64,000 bases of DNA from Ampullaceana balthica (lineage: Eukaryota > Mollusca > Gastropoda > Lymnaeidae). The DNA lies in assembly GCA_944989445.1 (NCBI GenBank), contig CALYLW010000209.1, positions 335,001-399,000 on the forward strand, in the 5' to 3' direction. A model generated the notes under the pieces. That model was not told the DNA's origin. It was given only the letters and a program-made list of their open reading frames with translations, and did no database searches. The position numbers were made by a program, and so were the translations under genes. Numbering within the stretch: the stretch's first letter is position 1; each line of letters begins with the position of its first letter. Shown piece after piece: positions 47,267 through 58,520 of the stretch.

Positions 47267-48438
47267 CAAAGTGTGTATGTATGTATGTATGTCGTTTATT
47301 ACTGACTAAATCATTCATCCGATCGCCATGAAACTTTGGGAGACTTTTGAGTACGCTCCTGGGATGATAATAGGCATCTTTTCTTTCGGCAAATTTAATA
47401 ATCATGGGGCGCGGGAGGGCCCATAATAGTATGTTTTTCTTATATGACCTATATAAAAATTAATTAGGTAAATTGATGGATCTTAAACAAACTTTGTATA
47501 TAAAACCTTGGTGGCCAATATTGAAATACTATAGCGCACTAATTTCCTAATGTTCATTTGTTTGGGGCTGGAGGCCCAAAATGTCTTTTTTCACAAACAT
47601 TTAAGATGTTATTCCCCTTTCAATTATTAAAGATCCAAATAGATACAGAGAAATATATCCGCTATGAAATTGATTGAAATAAACAGGTATTTTGAACTTG
47701 ACATCATGCACTATTTGGGTCCCTGGGGCTCTTAATGTCGTTTTTTGCTTATATGAGCTATATAAAAATTAGTTTATGTGATAGCTACTGATTAAATGAA
47801 TGGATCTTAACCAAACTTTGTATATAAAAACTTGGTAGCCCATATTAAAATAAAAAAGGGCATTGCACGTCTAATGTCCAATTGTTCAGGACTGGGGCCC
47901 CAAACTGTCGTTTTTTCCAATGTGTTTGAGATATTATTTGTCATTCTATTTTTACCGATCTTGAAAAATATATCCATGATGAAACTGAATTTAAATGAAC
48001 AGGTTTTCCAAATCTACATCTTGAACCAAATGGGTCCCGAGGGCCCCTTAATGTATTTTTTTCTTATATTAGCTAAATAAAAATTAGTTTAATTGTTAGA
48101 TAATGCGAAAATAACTGGATTTTGACAAAACATGGTATATAAAAACTATATTAAATTACTATAGGGCACTGAACTCCTTATGTCCATTTCCTCGGGACTG
48201 GGGGCCCTAAATTTGCTTTTACTAAACTTTTAGTATACTTGTATTGTATTCCCCATTCAATTTTACACGATATTGAGCAAAATAGATAAATATATTTATA
48301 TATTTGTAATGAAAATGAACAGATTTTCGAACATCATATGTTAAACTGATGGGCCCGGTGAACCTTAAAGTAATTTCTTTTTTATCTATATGTATTCCTT
48401 TTTACTGAGATCGTTGCAACGCACGACGGGTCTGCTAG
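46212..48438 (+). mobile_element. Helitron-like family A, composite with three starts and one 3' end
   Basis: Starts A|TCTATATATATATAAAAATC at 46,212. Further 5'-type starts (TA run, AATCAATGTATG, CCATTCATCCGATCG) occur near 46,722 and 47,232, at spacings of about 510 bp. Only one 3' end exists, GGTCTGCTAG|T at 48,438. Confidence 0.75.
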
Positions 48439-48449
48439 TTATATATATA

Positions 48450-48896
48450 TGTTACGGCCAAAGCCCCGAAATCGGCCACTTCGCGAAATGGCCGGCCAAT
48501 TCGCGAAATGGCCAATGTTAGCCGGCCAAAGCCCGAAATTCGGGATCGGCCCTGACTGAAACCTGTGTGTCAGAAAAATAAGAACTAGTCACAATGTCTG
48601 GACCTTCTCCGAAAAGGAAAGACTAACGCAATAATATCGTCACAGTGTGGCACCCTTTTCCTACCCCGTACATGCCGACAAATCAGAAGCGATTGATGTG
48701 CCGCTAACCGGGCATTATTCCTTACCACTTCGGGCTTTGGCCAAGGATACCCAGCCACTTCGCGAATTGGCGTACCAAAGCCCGAATTACAATTGTTAGT
48801 TGTAAGTACTTCGGGCTTTGGCCAGACACGTCGGCCACTTCGCGAATTGGCCGGCCAATTCGCGAAGTGGCCGGACTTCGGGCTTTGGCCGTAACA
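48450..48896 (+). mobile_element. Foldback element with GGCCAAAGCCCG inverted repeats (447 bp)
   Basis: Ends TGTTACGGCCAAAGCC and GGCTTTGGCCGTAACA. The inverted repeats of about 100 bp are made of GGCCAAAGCCCGAA and CACTTCGCGAAATGGCCGG-type modules. It lies in a TATA run, so the duplication cannot be measured. In the centre, ATGTCTGGACCTTCTCCGAA (MSGPSPKRK, soon stopped) may be a relic of a parental ORF start. Ends beginning TGTTA would also fit Ginger-type termini. Confidence 0.75.
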
Positions 48897-49144
48897 TATA
48901 TATATAATTTTTTGCTGTTTCTTTTAAAAATGTGTAACCATCGAGTTATTTGTAATAAATATAAAGTAAAGGATTCCTGACGTAATGCAGACTCTGTCTT
49001 AATTTATCGGTAACAATACATTTTAATAAACATTTTATTATAGCATTAAGTTTAACAAAAAATGCATACATTTTCTATCCTGGTTTCACAAACACACTTA
49101 CTTACCCAAGGTTGCACGTGCACAAACACACACTCACATATATA

Positions 49145-49505
49145 TGTTGCGGCCAAAGCCAGAAAGTCGACCATTTCACGAATTGGCCGGCCCATACGCT
49201 CTATAGCCGACATGTCTGTCCAAAGCCCGAAGTACTAACATGTAAAAATAATATTGTATATCGGGTTTTGGCTGCACAAAATTCCCGAAGTGGCTGGGTA
49301 TCTTTTGCCAGAACCCGATGTGGTAGTTGAACACTGCCTGGTTAGCGGCACATCTGTCTCTTCATGTGTGTTGGCGTGTACGTGGTAGAGAAAAGGGTGC
49401 CATACTGTGACGATATTATTGCGTTAGTATGTCCTTTTCCTTTTCGGAGAAGGTCCAGCCATTATGACTAGTTCTTATTATTCTGACACAGTGGTTTCAT
49501 AGTGA
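49145..49505 (-). mobile_element. Truncated foldback element, opposite orientation
   Basis: Starts TGTTGCGGCCAAAGCC and is the reverse complement of the right two-thirds of the preceding element, including AAAAGGGTGCCA and TTTTCGGAGAAGGTCCAG. The match stops near GACACAGTGGTTTCA, so its other inverted repeat is gone. Confidence 0.7.
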
Positions 49506-49599
49506 GTACTGTATTATAAGAATTTATAACTCATCAATCAATAGTTTCAGTTTAAAGGATAAGTCATAGGGCTCGTAAAAAGCATGTGTAGTGGGATGT

Positions 49600-49930
49600 A
49601 ATAACACAAGACTAAGTATACTGAGCTTACTATCCTATAAATAATTGTTAGCTAGACACAATGTCCTGTACTGTAAACTTTAATAACACAATATTAAGTA
49701 TGCAGAGCTTACTATCCTATAAATAATTGTTAGCTAGACACAATGTCCTGTACTGTAAACTTTAATAACACAATACTAAGTATGCAGAGCGTAGTATCCT
49801 ATAAATAATTGTTAGCTAGACACAATGTCCTGTACTGTAAACTGCAATGACACAATACTAAGTATACTTAGGTTACTATCCTATAAATAATTGTTACCTT
49901 TGAAACGTTGTCCTGTACTGTAAACTGATA
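49600..49930 (+). repeat. 82-bp tandem repeat, four units
   Basis: Unit contains AACACAATACTAAGTATGCA, then ACTATCCTATAAATAATTGT, then CAATGTCCTGTACTGTAAAC. The first three units are close and the fourth is diverged. Confidence 0.9.
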
Positions 49931-50484
49931 AATCAACAAATGAACGAATCGATACATATTCGACTACAGGACGTTTCAATCCAGACGTTTTGACGCTTTT
50001 ACTTCTACACCGTAAAATTGTTTTATTTATTTCTAATTTTTCTTTTATTAATTTATTATTTTACTAAGTTATTTTAGGTATAAAAATAATATTATTTAAT
50101 ATTGTTATCTAATAGGAAAAAAACAGTATGAAAAAATTATTTGTTCTGTTTAATTTATGATAGGACGATTCAAAAAAGTATATAATCAGACAACCTGTTA
50201 ATATTCAATGGGAAATCATGATTGTGATATGTGCGCCATTTTGTGAGTTTGAAAGTCCTTCCAAGTCTATCAAACTTAACCACATCCCGATCTGATGTAA
50301 TCAGACAATAAAAAGGCGATGTGGTCAGATAATCCTTTATAATAGCACCTACATTCTCTTTGCCACAGATCCATGTATGTACCTTTACCATCAGGATAAA
50401 CTGTATTTACACCTACATTCTCATTGCCACAGATCCATTTATGTACCTTTCCTATCAGATCATATTATCTAATCCTAAAAGATT
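49931..50484. other. Unrecognised sequence with a 64-bp-period duplication
   Basis: ACCTACATTCTC-TTGCCACAG and GATCCAT-TATGTACCTTT occur at 50,347 and 50,411. A minus-strand ORF of 73 codons (50,391-50,170) has no recognised domain. Confidence 0.45.
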
Positions 50485-50944
50485 TCTTGTTTATAAAACT
50501 TTGTTATTTAAAGAATTTAACTCGAGATGCAAGCTGGATCTGATAGACATACAAAGTAGTCCTGACAGCTAGTACAAGTTTATACTCAATTATCATAATC
50601 ATTTAACCAAGTTTGTATTATTGCGACCTCTTAAAAGTAAAACATCAAAAGAAGTTGGTTACCAGATACTTGTTGTCTTTACCACTATCGTGGCTCCAAG
50701 CGCTTCAGTCAGATAAATGGAAATAATTTGAGAACCAAGTAGAAAATAAACTTTAGAACATGTAGCCTGAACTAAAGCTGGTAGACGGAAAACCGAGTCA
50801 TAGTCAAAGCCAAGGTTGCATCGAACGTAAGAACCTGATGTTCAGAATATGATGATAACATGGATGCAGATAAATGAATCAACACATTGGCCAGATAGTA
50901 TCCAATTTGTTCAATTCATGAAAACACGTTCTTTTCATCAAGGC
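50485..50944 (+). pseudogene. Ginger/KRBA2-like integrase, N-terminal piece before the hAT insertion
   Basis: Reads FKEFNSRCKLDLIDIQSSPD, which includes the first catalytic Asp region (DLIDIQ), then KFILNYHNHLTKFVLLRPL, KEVGYQILVVFTTIVAPS, a shifted LQSD with the second Asp, and HSQSQGCIERKN, where the catalytic Glu is in ER. WPDSIQFVQFMKTRSFHQGI follows. This order is that of the integrase core of KRAB-A domain-containing protein 2-like proteins, a Ginger-related lineage of integrase-type transposases. At least two frameshifts and two stops are visible. It continues at 54,349. Confidence 0.75.
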
Positions 50945-51019
50945 ATTAAGCACAGTGGCGGATTTAGCTATAGGGCAGAGGGGGGCGGTTTGCCCCCCCG
51001 CGCCCCTTGTTGGGTCTAA

Positions 51020-52857
51020 AATGGCGCCCCCTAAAGACGCCCTCGATGAACACTAAAAAGGTGTCACTAGAGCAGAAAAAAAGATTGCTAAACACGAAAC
51101 TTCTAATCAACACCAAACTGCTTGCTAAATATCGTATTTTAAATGATGAAACTGTAATATATGGCTTAAATCTATCACTCGCATCTGAAATATCGGCGAC
51201 AATTGATAATGAAGTTAAGTCTGCACAATTATTTTCTTTAATTATTGATTCAACCATTGATATATCTAGAATTGATCAGATGTCAGTTTCTTTACGTTAA
51301 TTTTTTTTTAAAAATCAGGACATGTTGTGGAAAGATTTAAAGGCTTTTATGGATAGCGAAGTCAATAGTGCGCTCGCCCCGCAAGCTGAGGGGCGTGGGA
51401 TCTCGCCCACGCTAGAGCCACAATAAAAATGGAATGACTAACGCTAAGAAAGTCCTCCGCTGACCTGGAAGGGAGATGGGGCGCCCACCAAGGTCTACCA
51501 AGCCCCGCCCCTAGTAAGTTCTAATGGAAACATTAGGACCCCGTACGACCACCGGTTATGGGACTTTAAAAAAAATGTTGCCGCATTTGCTGAGAAGATT
51601 TTAACGGAACTAAAAAAGTGAAACATTGATTTCACACTCTGTCGAGGACAGGCATACTCTGGATTAAGAGTGGCTTTCAAACCCAAATAAAGAAACTTTC
51701 ACCCAATTGTTGTGCCCATGTTTTGAATTTGGCTACTATAGAAGCAATGTCTGTAAACTGTGATGTACAGTTGTTTTTTGGCACAGCTTTAAGGTTGTAT
51801 GCATTCCTTACGTCTAGTTTACCACGTCTACATACTCTTAAAAAACACCAGAAATATCAATATGAATCAACAGTCTGAAACGACTTTCTGATACAAGATG
51901 TGCAAGCCGTAAGCATGCAGTTCATGCAGTTGTTGGCTATTTAGCCACACTTGATTCAGGGGAATCAACAGAATATAAAGGAAATGTCAGAGCAGAAGCT
52001 ATGGGACTTTCTGTTTTAATAACAAAATATTCTTCTGTTTTTCTGATGCTATTTGTACAAAAGTTATCTTCGTGTCATCAAACTACTTGCATACGCCTTT
52101 GCAAAACAATTGATCGATGTTGGAAGAAATAAGTTTGTTGAAATGAGAAGCGATGAAGCTTTTGAAATTCTGAATGTAGATGTAAAATCATTTATTAACG
52201 AAAATTGTTCCAAACTAGATGTTAAAACAGAATTTAAAGAAACAGCGAATTGCAAAATAAACATGGCAGGTGAACTTAGCAGAGATAAAATGGCTGATGA
52301 TCCAACTACACTCTTTAAATCTGAAACGTACTTCACTATCATGGATACACTTGTAACACAAATAGATGATCGATTTAATGACTTTTTGGGGCACAGTTAC
52401 ATATTTCTATTGTATTGATCCATCACAAATGTCGGAAGAAAATAAAGATTCTTTTCAAAGTTTATGCAAAATTTACAAACACGTCATTAACCAAGCAATC
52501 GTAGAATATGATACCTTCAAAGATTTGTATGCATCAATACATGTATCATTGTCCAGTGAACTGCTAGTTAAAAAGGTTCAGCTATTCTTGACTGAAAAAC
52601 AAATGGCATCAGGTCTCCCTAATTTGTCAATACTTTATAAAATTTACTTTACTCTTCCTGTTAGCAGCGCTACTGCTGAAAGAAGTTTCAGTAGATTGAA
52701 ACCTATCAAAAATTATTTGCGCTCAAAAATGACAAACGAATGTCTGTCTGGATTGGCATCAATTTCAATTGAACGTGATCTAGCTGAGAACGTTGACTTT
52801 GAATCAACGATAAATCGTTTTGCTTCAATGAAATCCCGTAGAAAGCAATTTATATAG
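51020..52857 (+). pseudogene. hAT transposase (ZMYM/Tip100-like), broken
   Basis: From about 51,160, LASEISATIDNEVKSAQLFS and LIIDSTIDISRIDQMSVSLR carry the first catalytic Asp region. A SINE-like insertion (51,345-51,560) interrupts. KKLSPNCCAHVLNLATIEAM (about 51,690) is the middle part with the C-x-H-x-L-N motif. Stops and shifts follow to 52,050. Two open stretches (52,053-52,418 and 52,366-52,857) overlap in different frames. The last has the hAT C-terminal dimerisation motif LPVSSATAERSFSRL at 52,654. The N-terminal zinc-finger part is deleted. Several shifts make it dead, but the C-terminal 163 codons are intact, so loss is not ancient. Confidence 0.85.
51345..51560 (+). mobile_element. 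SINE-like insertion inside the hAT transposase
   Basis: GC-rich segment with a tRNA-like start (AGTGCGCTCGCCCCGCAAGC, then GTGGGATCTCGCCCACGC) that breaks the hAT frame. Boundaries and boxes are approximate. Confidence 0.45.
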
Positions 52858-52869
52858 GCTCACGGCTCA

Positions 52870-52990
52870 TTCTTATCTTATTATCTTATCTTATCTTATC
52901 TGTTACAGACGCTCCTTCTATACAGAAGAATATCGCGTCCTGTGCTTATCCATGGTTTGTGTTTAGTCCTGCATTCTTGATAGAGTTTTA
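52870..52990 (-). mobile_element. LINE 3' end fragment with (GATAA)n tail
   Basis: Reverse of (TTATC)n followed by CTATACAGAAG and CATGGTTTGTGTTTAGTCCT. It matches the 3' end of the LINE at 10,618-10,720. Confidence 0.6.
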
Positions 52991-54348
52991 AATTTTTATT
53001 TAAGGAACTTAAAATCATTGTTTGTGTAAAGTTCGTTGATTTTCCCCAAAGTTTGATGCTCAAACTTCCAATGAAAAATTATTCTTTTAAATTCTGAAGT
53101 AAATTGTTTAGTTTATTTATAAGTATTATATTATTGGCACTCTTTGTGTGTGTGTGTGTTACTAATCCTGACCAATCCGCTCCACCAAAGTCTCTGTGTT
53201 TTTCATTATTTGTAGCATCAGATTACCTGCTCTTAAACTGAACTATTTTGCCAGCTAAAATTCTCATTTCATTCTTTGAGATAGAAAACTATTACAACAA
53301 CTAAAAACAGTAGCTCTTAAAATTTTATTAGAAAAAAAAATAAGTTGTTCTCTTTGGAACTAAGTTCATAATTTACTGTCATCTTTTTATCCTACATATG
53401 ATATATGCATATAATATATATATGATAAATGATTTCTTTAATTATATTATTTAGGCCTTTTATTAATTATTAACATTTTTTAAAATACATTATATTTTGT
53501 TTGCATTTGTGACCTATTACTCTCCTGAATATAAAGAAATGGTTTGTATATTGAAGAGATTCATTGCAATGGTTTGATGTAAACAAAAATAATATTAAAT
53601 AATGTACTTTGAATGATCAACGCAGCATATATTATTTAACACTTAGTTATTTGTTTGAGTTACTGTCACTGCTATTTATGGCAAGCTGAACAAACTGATG
53701 AGTCATCTTGCAGATACAGTAGTACAACAAACTATTGGAGGCCTATAAAAAATTTTTAATCAAATTCTACCTCATTATCAAAACATTTTAGATGTTTTAT
53801 TTAGCCCAAAGACTATAAACATATTATGCTGAGTTTTCTATGTTAAAGTCTGCTATGATATTCAGCAATTGAAAGTGAACACAAAGGATTATGAGAAATT
53901 TAGATTTTGTCACAAATAACAGTTCCCAAATTAACTACCATTTTCATAAATTCAATTGATTAACCATATCTACTTAAGACTAGATGTTACTTTTTGTCTA
54001 GCAAGTTGCCACATGGCAACTCTGAAAATGTTTGTAACATAAACAAAACACCTTAGATTTCATATTTAAGACTGCAGCAGTCTCTTAAGATGAAAACTTA
54101 TTAGAGTAAATCTCACATTTAAAGTGAGCAGAAATGTTTTTTTCAACATAAAATATAGCAATAAGAGTGAATCTCATATCAAATTTCTAATCTTCATTAC
54201 AGAACCAGCAATTTAGACAAATGAATTTTATTTCAGCACCTAGAAATATTTGCACTAAGTGAATGAATAAAAAAAATTTGCGGCGCCCCCATGAAATTCT
54301 CCTGGCCCCCCCCACGCAGACAAACCTAAATCCGCCACTGATTAAGCA

Positions 54349-54514
54349 GTCACTAGTCGATGCTATGTTCGGCTTGAAAGCAAAAGTTAACCTGATAATG
54401 TCAAATATGCCAAGAGAGGTGATCGATAATTTGGCTACGGAGGAAGACATTAAAAACGCCCAACAAGAAATGGAGGATGCTGTCGTGCTGGTGGTGGAAC
54501 CATCGGAAAATTGA
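54349..54514 (+). pseudogene. Ginger/KRBA2-like integrase, C-terminal piece after the hAT insertion
   Basis: QSLVDAMFGLKAKVNLIMSN and REVIDNLATEEDIKNAQQ are in the position of the SPYEAMFG and following LP-EVI-TEED segment of KRBA2-like proteins. A stop at 54,514 ends it. The 5' frame through the hAT end (from 54,263) is a junction artefact. Confidence 0.75.
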
Positions 54515-54544
54515 GACCGTTTGCCAGAATATAAACACACGAAA

Positions 54545-54670
54545 ATGGATATCGTTAGAAAGTGAAAAAAGGTGTCGTTAGAAAGTGAATAAGGTGTCGT
54601 TAGAAAGTGAAAAAAAGATGTCGTTTGAAAGTGAAAAAAGGTGTCGTTAGAAAGTGAAAAAAAGTGTAGT
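54545..54670 (+). repeat. 23-24-bp tandem repeat, five units
   Basis: Unit GGTGTCGTTAGAAAGTGAAA with A-tract length variation, directly after the integrase fragment. Confidence 0.9.
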
Positions 54671-54744
54671 TTGGACTATTTTTTGGCAAAAACATCTACC
54701 GAGGCATGCATTTAATGTATGTAATTTTAGTCATTAAAACTTTT

Positions 54745-55204
54745 AAAAATATGTGAGTTTCCGTGTGATTTGTTGTATTTTTTATATTAAAATTTAACTA
54801 TAAAATAAAAATATAGTTTCAATTTTATTGATGCACAGGTAAGAAAACTTTCGGATCTCTGAAGGAAAAGAATTGTTGTCTTTAATAATAGACATTTACT
54901 TTTCATGTTGGACGTGAAACAAAATTGTATTTCCCGTCATCATCGCACCACTAAGCACAAGTGCTGACGTAATTTAATATGAAATTTTACTTGACAAGCT
55001 TAGACGAGAAGACTAATGATAGCATCTTTAATTTAGAAACATATTAAACTAAAATTTACACTACTATGAGATTTAGTACCAATGACGTGTGCTACTTAAA
55101 TGATTCCTAGCATGAAGCTTATAAAAATTTACACAATTATAACATTTTTATGAACGAAACACGTTTTAATATCTTATTAATTTCATTTTCAAGAAATATA
55201 TTAA
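54745..55204 (+). repeat. Family X copy 7, left part
   Basis: GTTTCAATTTTATTGATGCACA at 54,818 and block 1 at 54,945-54,985 (CATCGCACCACTAAGCACAA). Interrupted by family-A elements and resumes at 58,257. Confidence 0.7.
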
Positions 55205-55205
55205 A

Positions 55206-56961
55206 TCTATATATCTATATAAATAAAAATCAAAGTATGTATGTATGTATCTATGTATATTTATAATAGTTGACTAAACCATTCATCCGATCGCCATGAA
55301 ACTTTTGGAGACTTTTGATTACGCTCCCGGGATGGACATAAGCAACTCTTTTTTCAAAGTTTAATACTCATGGGGAGCCGGGGGCCCATAATGGGAATTG
55401 TTTCTAATATGAGCTATATAAAACTTAATTTAAGCCTCAGCTTTTGCGTAAATTGATGGATCTTAATCAAATTTTCTATGTAACAAATTGGTAGAGGATA
55501 TTGAAATGCTATAGGGCACTAATTTCCTAATGTCCATTTCTTCGGGGCCACGGCGGCTGGGGGCCCAAAATGTCTTTTTTCATAAACATTTACAATTTTA
55601 TTCCACATTTAATTCTTAAAGATTTTGAGAAATATAGATAAATATATCCATTATAAAATTGATTGAAATAAATATATATTAATAACTTTTTATCTAGCAC
55701 TAAATGGGTCATGGGGCCCTTAATGTCCATTTTTGCTTATATGAGCTATATAAAAATTAGTTTATGCGCCGGCTTCTGAATAAATGAATAGATCTTAACC
55801 AAACTTTGTATACAAAACCATGGAAGCCCATATTCAAATCACAAAGAGCACTCAGCATATAATGTTTATTTCTTCGGGGCTGGGGGCATAAAATGTCTTT
55901 TTAAAAATATTTTTAAGATATTATTTCCCATTCTTTTTTAACGATCTTTGTATATAAAACTTAAAAGTCTATATAGATATTGCTATGGCGCACTGAACTC
56001 CTAATGTCCTTTCTCTTGGGGATGGGGGCCCCAAATGTCTTTTTTTACTAAACGTTTTATATTTTATTTACCATTCAATTTTTTTAGATCTTCAGAAAAA
56101 TAAATAAATGTATGCATTATGTTATTGATTGAAATGAAAATAGTTCTAAAGAGTAAAAAAATATTTTACATTGAATGGGCCCGGGGGCCCTGGATATCGT
56201 TTGTTGCTAATGTGAGATATATATAAATTAGTTTATGCGTTAGCTAGGGAGTAAATGGGTGGATTTTAACCAAAATTTTGTATACAAATACTTGGTAGTC
56301 CAAATTAAAATACTAAAGAGCACTGAATTTTTACTATTTAATTCTAAGGGGACCCCTAATGTCTTTTTTATATATTGTAAGATCTTATTTCCCATTCTGT
56401 TCTTTACGATCTTGAGAAATATATCCTAGATGAACTTGAAATAAAATGAAAAGCATTTTAAAATGTACATATTACATCAAATGGGCCGGGGGCCTCAACT
56501 GTCTTTTTGGTTTTCTTTAAGATACTATTTCCCATTCAGTTTGTAACGATCTTGAGAAACTATCCATGATGAATCTGAATTTAAATGAAGAGGATTTTGA
56601 AATGTATCTCTTGATCCGAATGGGCCCCGCGGCCCTTTAATGTATTTTACCTTAAATCTATATATATATGAAATAGTTTAATCGTTATATAATGAGAAAA
56701 TAACTGGATTTTGATCAAACGTGCTATATAGAAACTTAAGAGCCTATATTAAATTACTATTGGTCACTTAGCTCATAATGTCCATCTCCACTTGGGTGGG
56801 GGCCCTAACTGTCTTTTTTTTTCTAAAAATTTAATATTGTATTTGCCATTCAATTTTACACGATATTAAGAAATAAAGATAAATAAATTTGTTATTAAAT
56901 TAATATAAATGAACACACTTTCGAACGTCATATGTTGAACTGATAGCCCCGGGACCCTTCA
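55206..56961 (+). mobile_element. Helitron-like family A element lacking its 3' end
   Basis: Start A|TCTATATATCTATATAAAT at 55,206, (TATG)n, CATTCATCCGATCGCCATG, then about five internal repeats. It runs into the start of the next element with no CTAG end. Confidence 0.75.
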
Positions 56962-58256
56962 TCTATATATATATTAAAATCAAAGTATGTATGTGTGTGT
57001 GTGTGTGTGTGGTGTGTACATGTCCTTTATAGCTGACTAAACTATTCATCCGATCGTCATGAAACTTTTCGAAACTGTTGAGTATGCTCCCGGGATCGTA
57101 ACTGGCTACTTTTATTTCGAAATTTAACACTTATGGGGCGCCGGGAGCCCATAATGTCATGTTTTCCTTACATGAGCTATATACAATTATTTTAAGCGTT
57201 AGCTACTGTGTTAATTGATGGATTTTAACTAAACTTTGTATATAAAAACTTTACAGCCAATATTAAAATACTATAGGTCAATAAACTCCTAATGTCCATT
57301 TCTTCGGGCCTAGGGGCCCACATTGCCTTTTTTCATAAACTTTTAATAATTTATTCCCTATTCATTCATTAACAATCTTGAAAAATAATGATAAATGCAT
57401 CCATTATTATCCATATTGATAGGAACAGGTGTTTTGAACATTATGTCTTGCACAAAATGGGCCCTGGGGCCCTTAATGTCGTTTTTTGCTTATATGAGCT
57501 ATTTAAAATTTAGTTTATCTGTTTGCTACTGAGTAAATGAATTGCTCTTAATCAAATTTTGTATGCAAAAACTTTGAAGCCAATTTTAAAATACTTATTA
57601 TGGGCACTGAACTTCTAATGTCAATTTCTTCGGGGCCGAACGCCCAGATTGTCTTTTTTCGTATATGTTTTTCCTATTCACTTTTTAATGACCTTGACAA
57701 ATATATCCATTATAAAACTGATTTAAAATGAATAAGTTTTTAAAATTGACATCTTGCACCTAATGGGTCTGGTGGCCCCTTATTGTCAGTTTTCCGCCTA
57801 TATTAGCTATATAAAAATTAGTTTCAGCGTTAGCTTATGAGAAAATAACTAAATTTTACCAAACTTAGTATATAAAAACTTATTAAATTACTATAGGGCA
57901 CTGAACTCCTGATGTCATTCCCTTGGAGCTGGGGCCCCAAAAGCCTGTTATTTACTGAACGTTAATAATTGTATTCCCTATTCAATTTTACACGATATTG
58001 AGAAATATAGCTTGAGTACAATGGCACTAAAAAATAAAATTATCCCTCATTTTGGGACCGGGGCCCTAAATATCGTTTCTTCTTTTGTAAGCTATAAATT
58101 ATTAATTTATTTATCAGTTTGCTATGTAACTTTTACTTTTTTTGCACATTTCCGCGAAGGTTTCTGGCAGAATTTTTTTAAAACATTCGACGCATTTGTT
58201 TCTTTAATTGTATTAATCTTTACTGAGATCGTTGCAACGCACGACGGGTCTGCTAG
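56962..58256 (+). mobile_element. Helitron-like family A element (complete, 1,295 bp)
   Basis: Start A|TCTATATATATATTAAAAT at 56,962, (GTGT)n, and end GATCGTTGCAACGCACGACG then GGTCTGCTAG|T at 58,256. Confidence 0.85.
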
Positions 58257-58520
58257 TTTACTATAAAACCTACATGATTAAACCGGGACAGATTTGTGAT
58301 ACTGCTTCTTGATATAGTTTATCCTAGTGACACGCCACTAGAACTCGATCCCTATAATTAGGGATACAATGTCAATGAAAAAGTATAATTCTCCTTCCCC
58401 GATAAACCTTTATTTAATTTTAAAAACAGATTTCATGGTTCATAGTGTAGTAATTTGAAGTGTTTCTTGAAAATAGTCACCTTAAGAAGAATCTCGTGTA
58501 ATTATTTTTTTAAATTTATA
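58257..58520 (+). repeat. Family X copy 7, right part
   Basis: Block 2 at 58,320-58,400 with a slightly mismatched hairpin (AGTGACACGCCACT) and CCCTATAATTAGGG. Confidence 0.7.

Larger units (their letters stand above)
50953..54340 (+). mobile_element. hAT transposon, 3,388 bp, with 8-bp target duplication
   Basis: Both ends read CAGTGGCGGATTTAG inward. ATTAAGCA flanks on both sides (50,945-50,952 and 54,341-54,348), the 8-bp duplication of hAT elements. Deleting the element and one ATTAAGCA joins the integrase reading frame QGIK|QSLVDAMFG. The ends are followed by G/C-rich segments with GGGGGCGG and GGCGCCCCC. A broken transposase lies at 51,000-52,857. The rest (52,990-54,300) is AT-rich and non-coding. 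Confidence 0.9.

Noticed and set aside
48450..48896. Same family as the CCGG-flanked element at 10,109
   Set aside because: Both begin TGT and are GGCC-rich, but the modules differ (GGCCAAAGCCCG versus GGGTATATTCTGG) and no shared stretch beyond a few bases is seen.
49145..54735. One large transposon with its left TIR at 49,145 and the integrase at 50,485
   Set aside because: The relic ORF start near that TIR points the opposite way from the integrase and no right-hand TIR is visible after 54,514.
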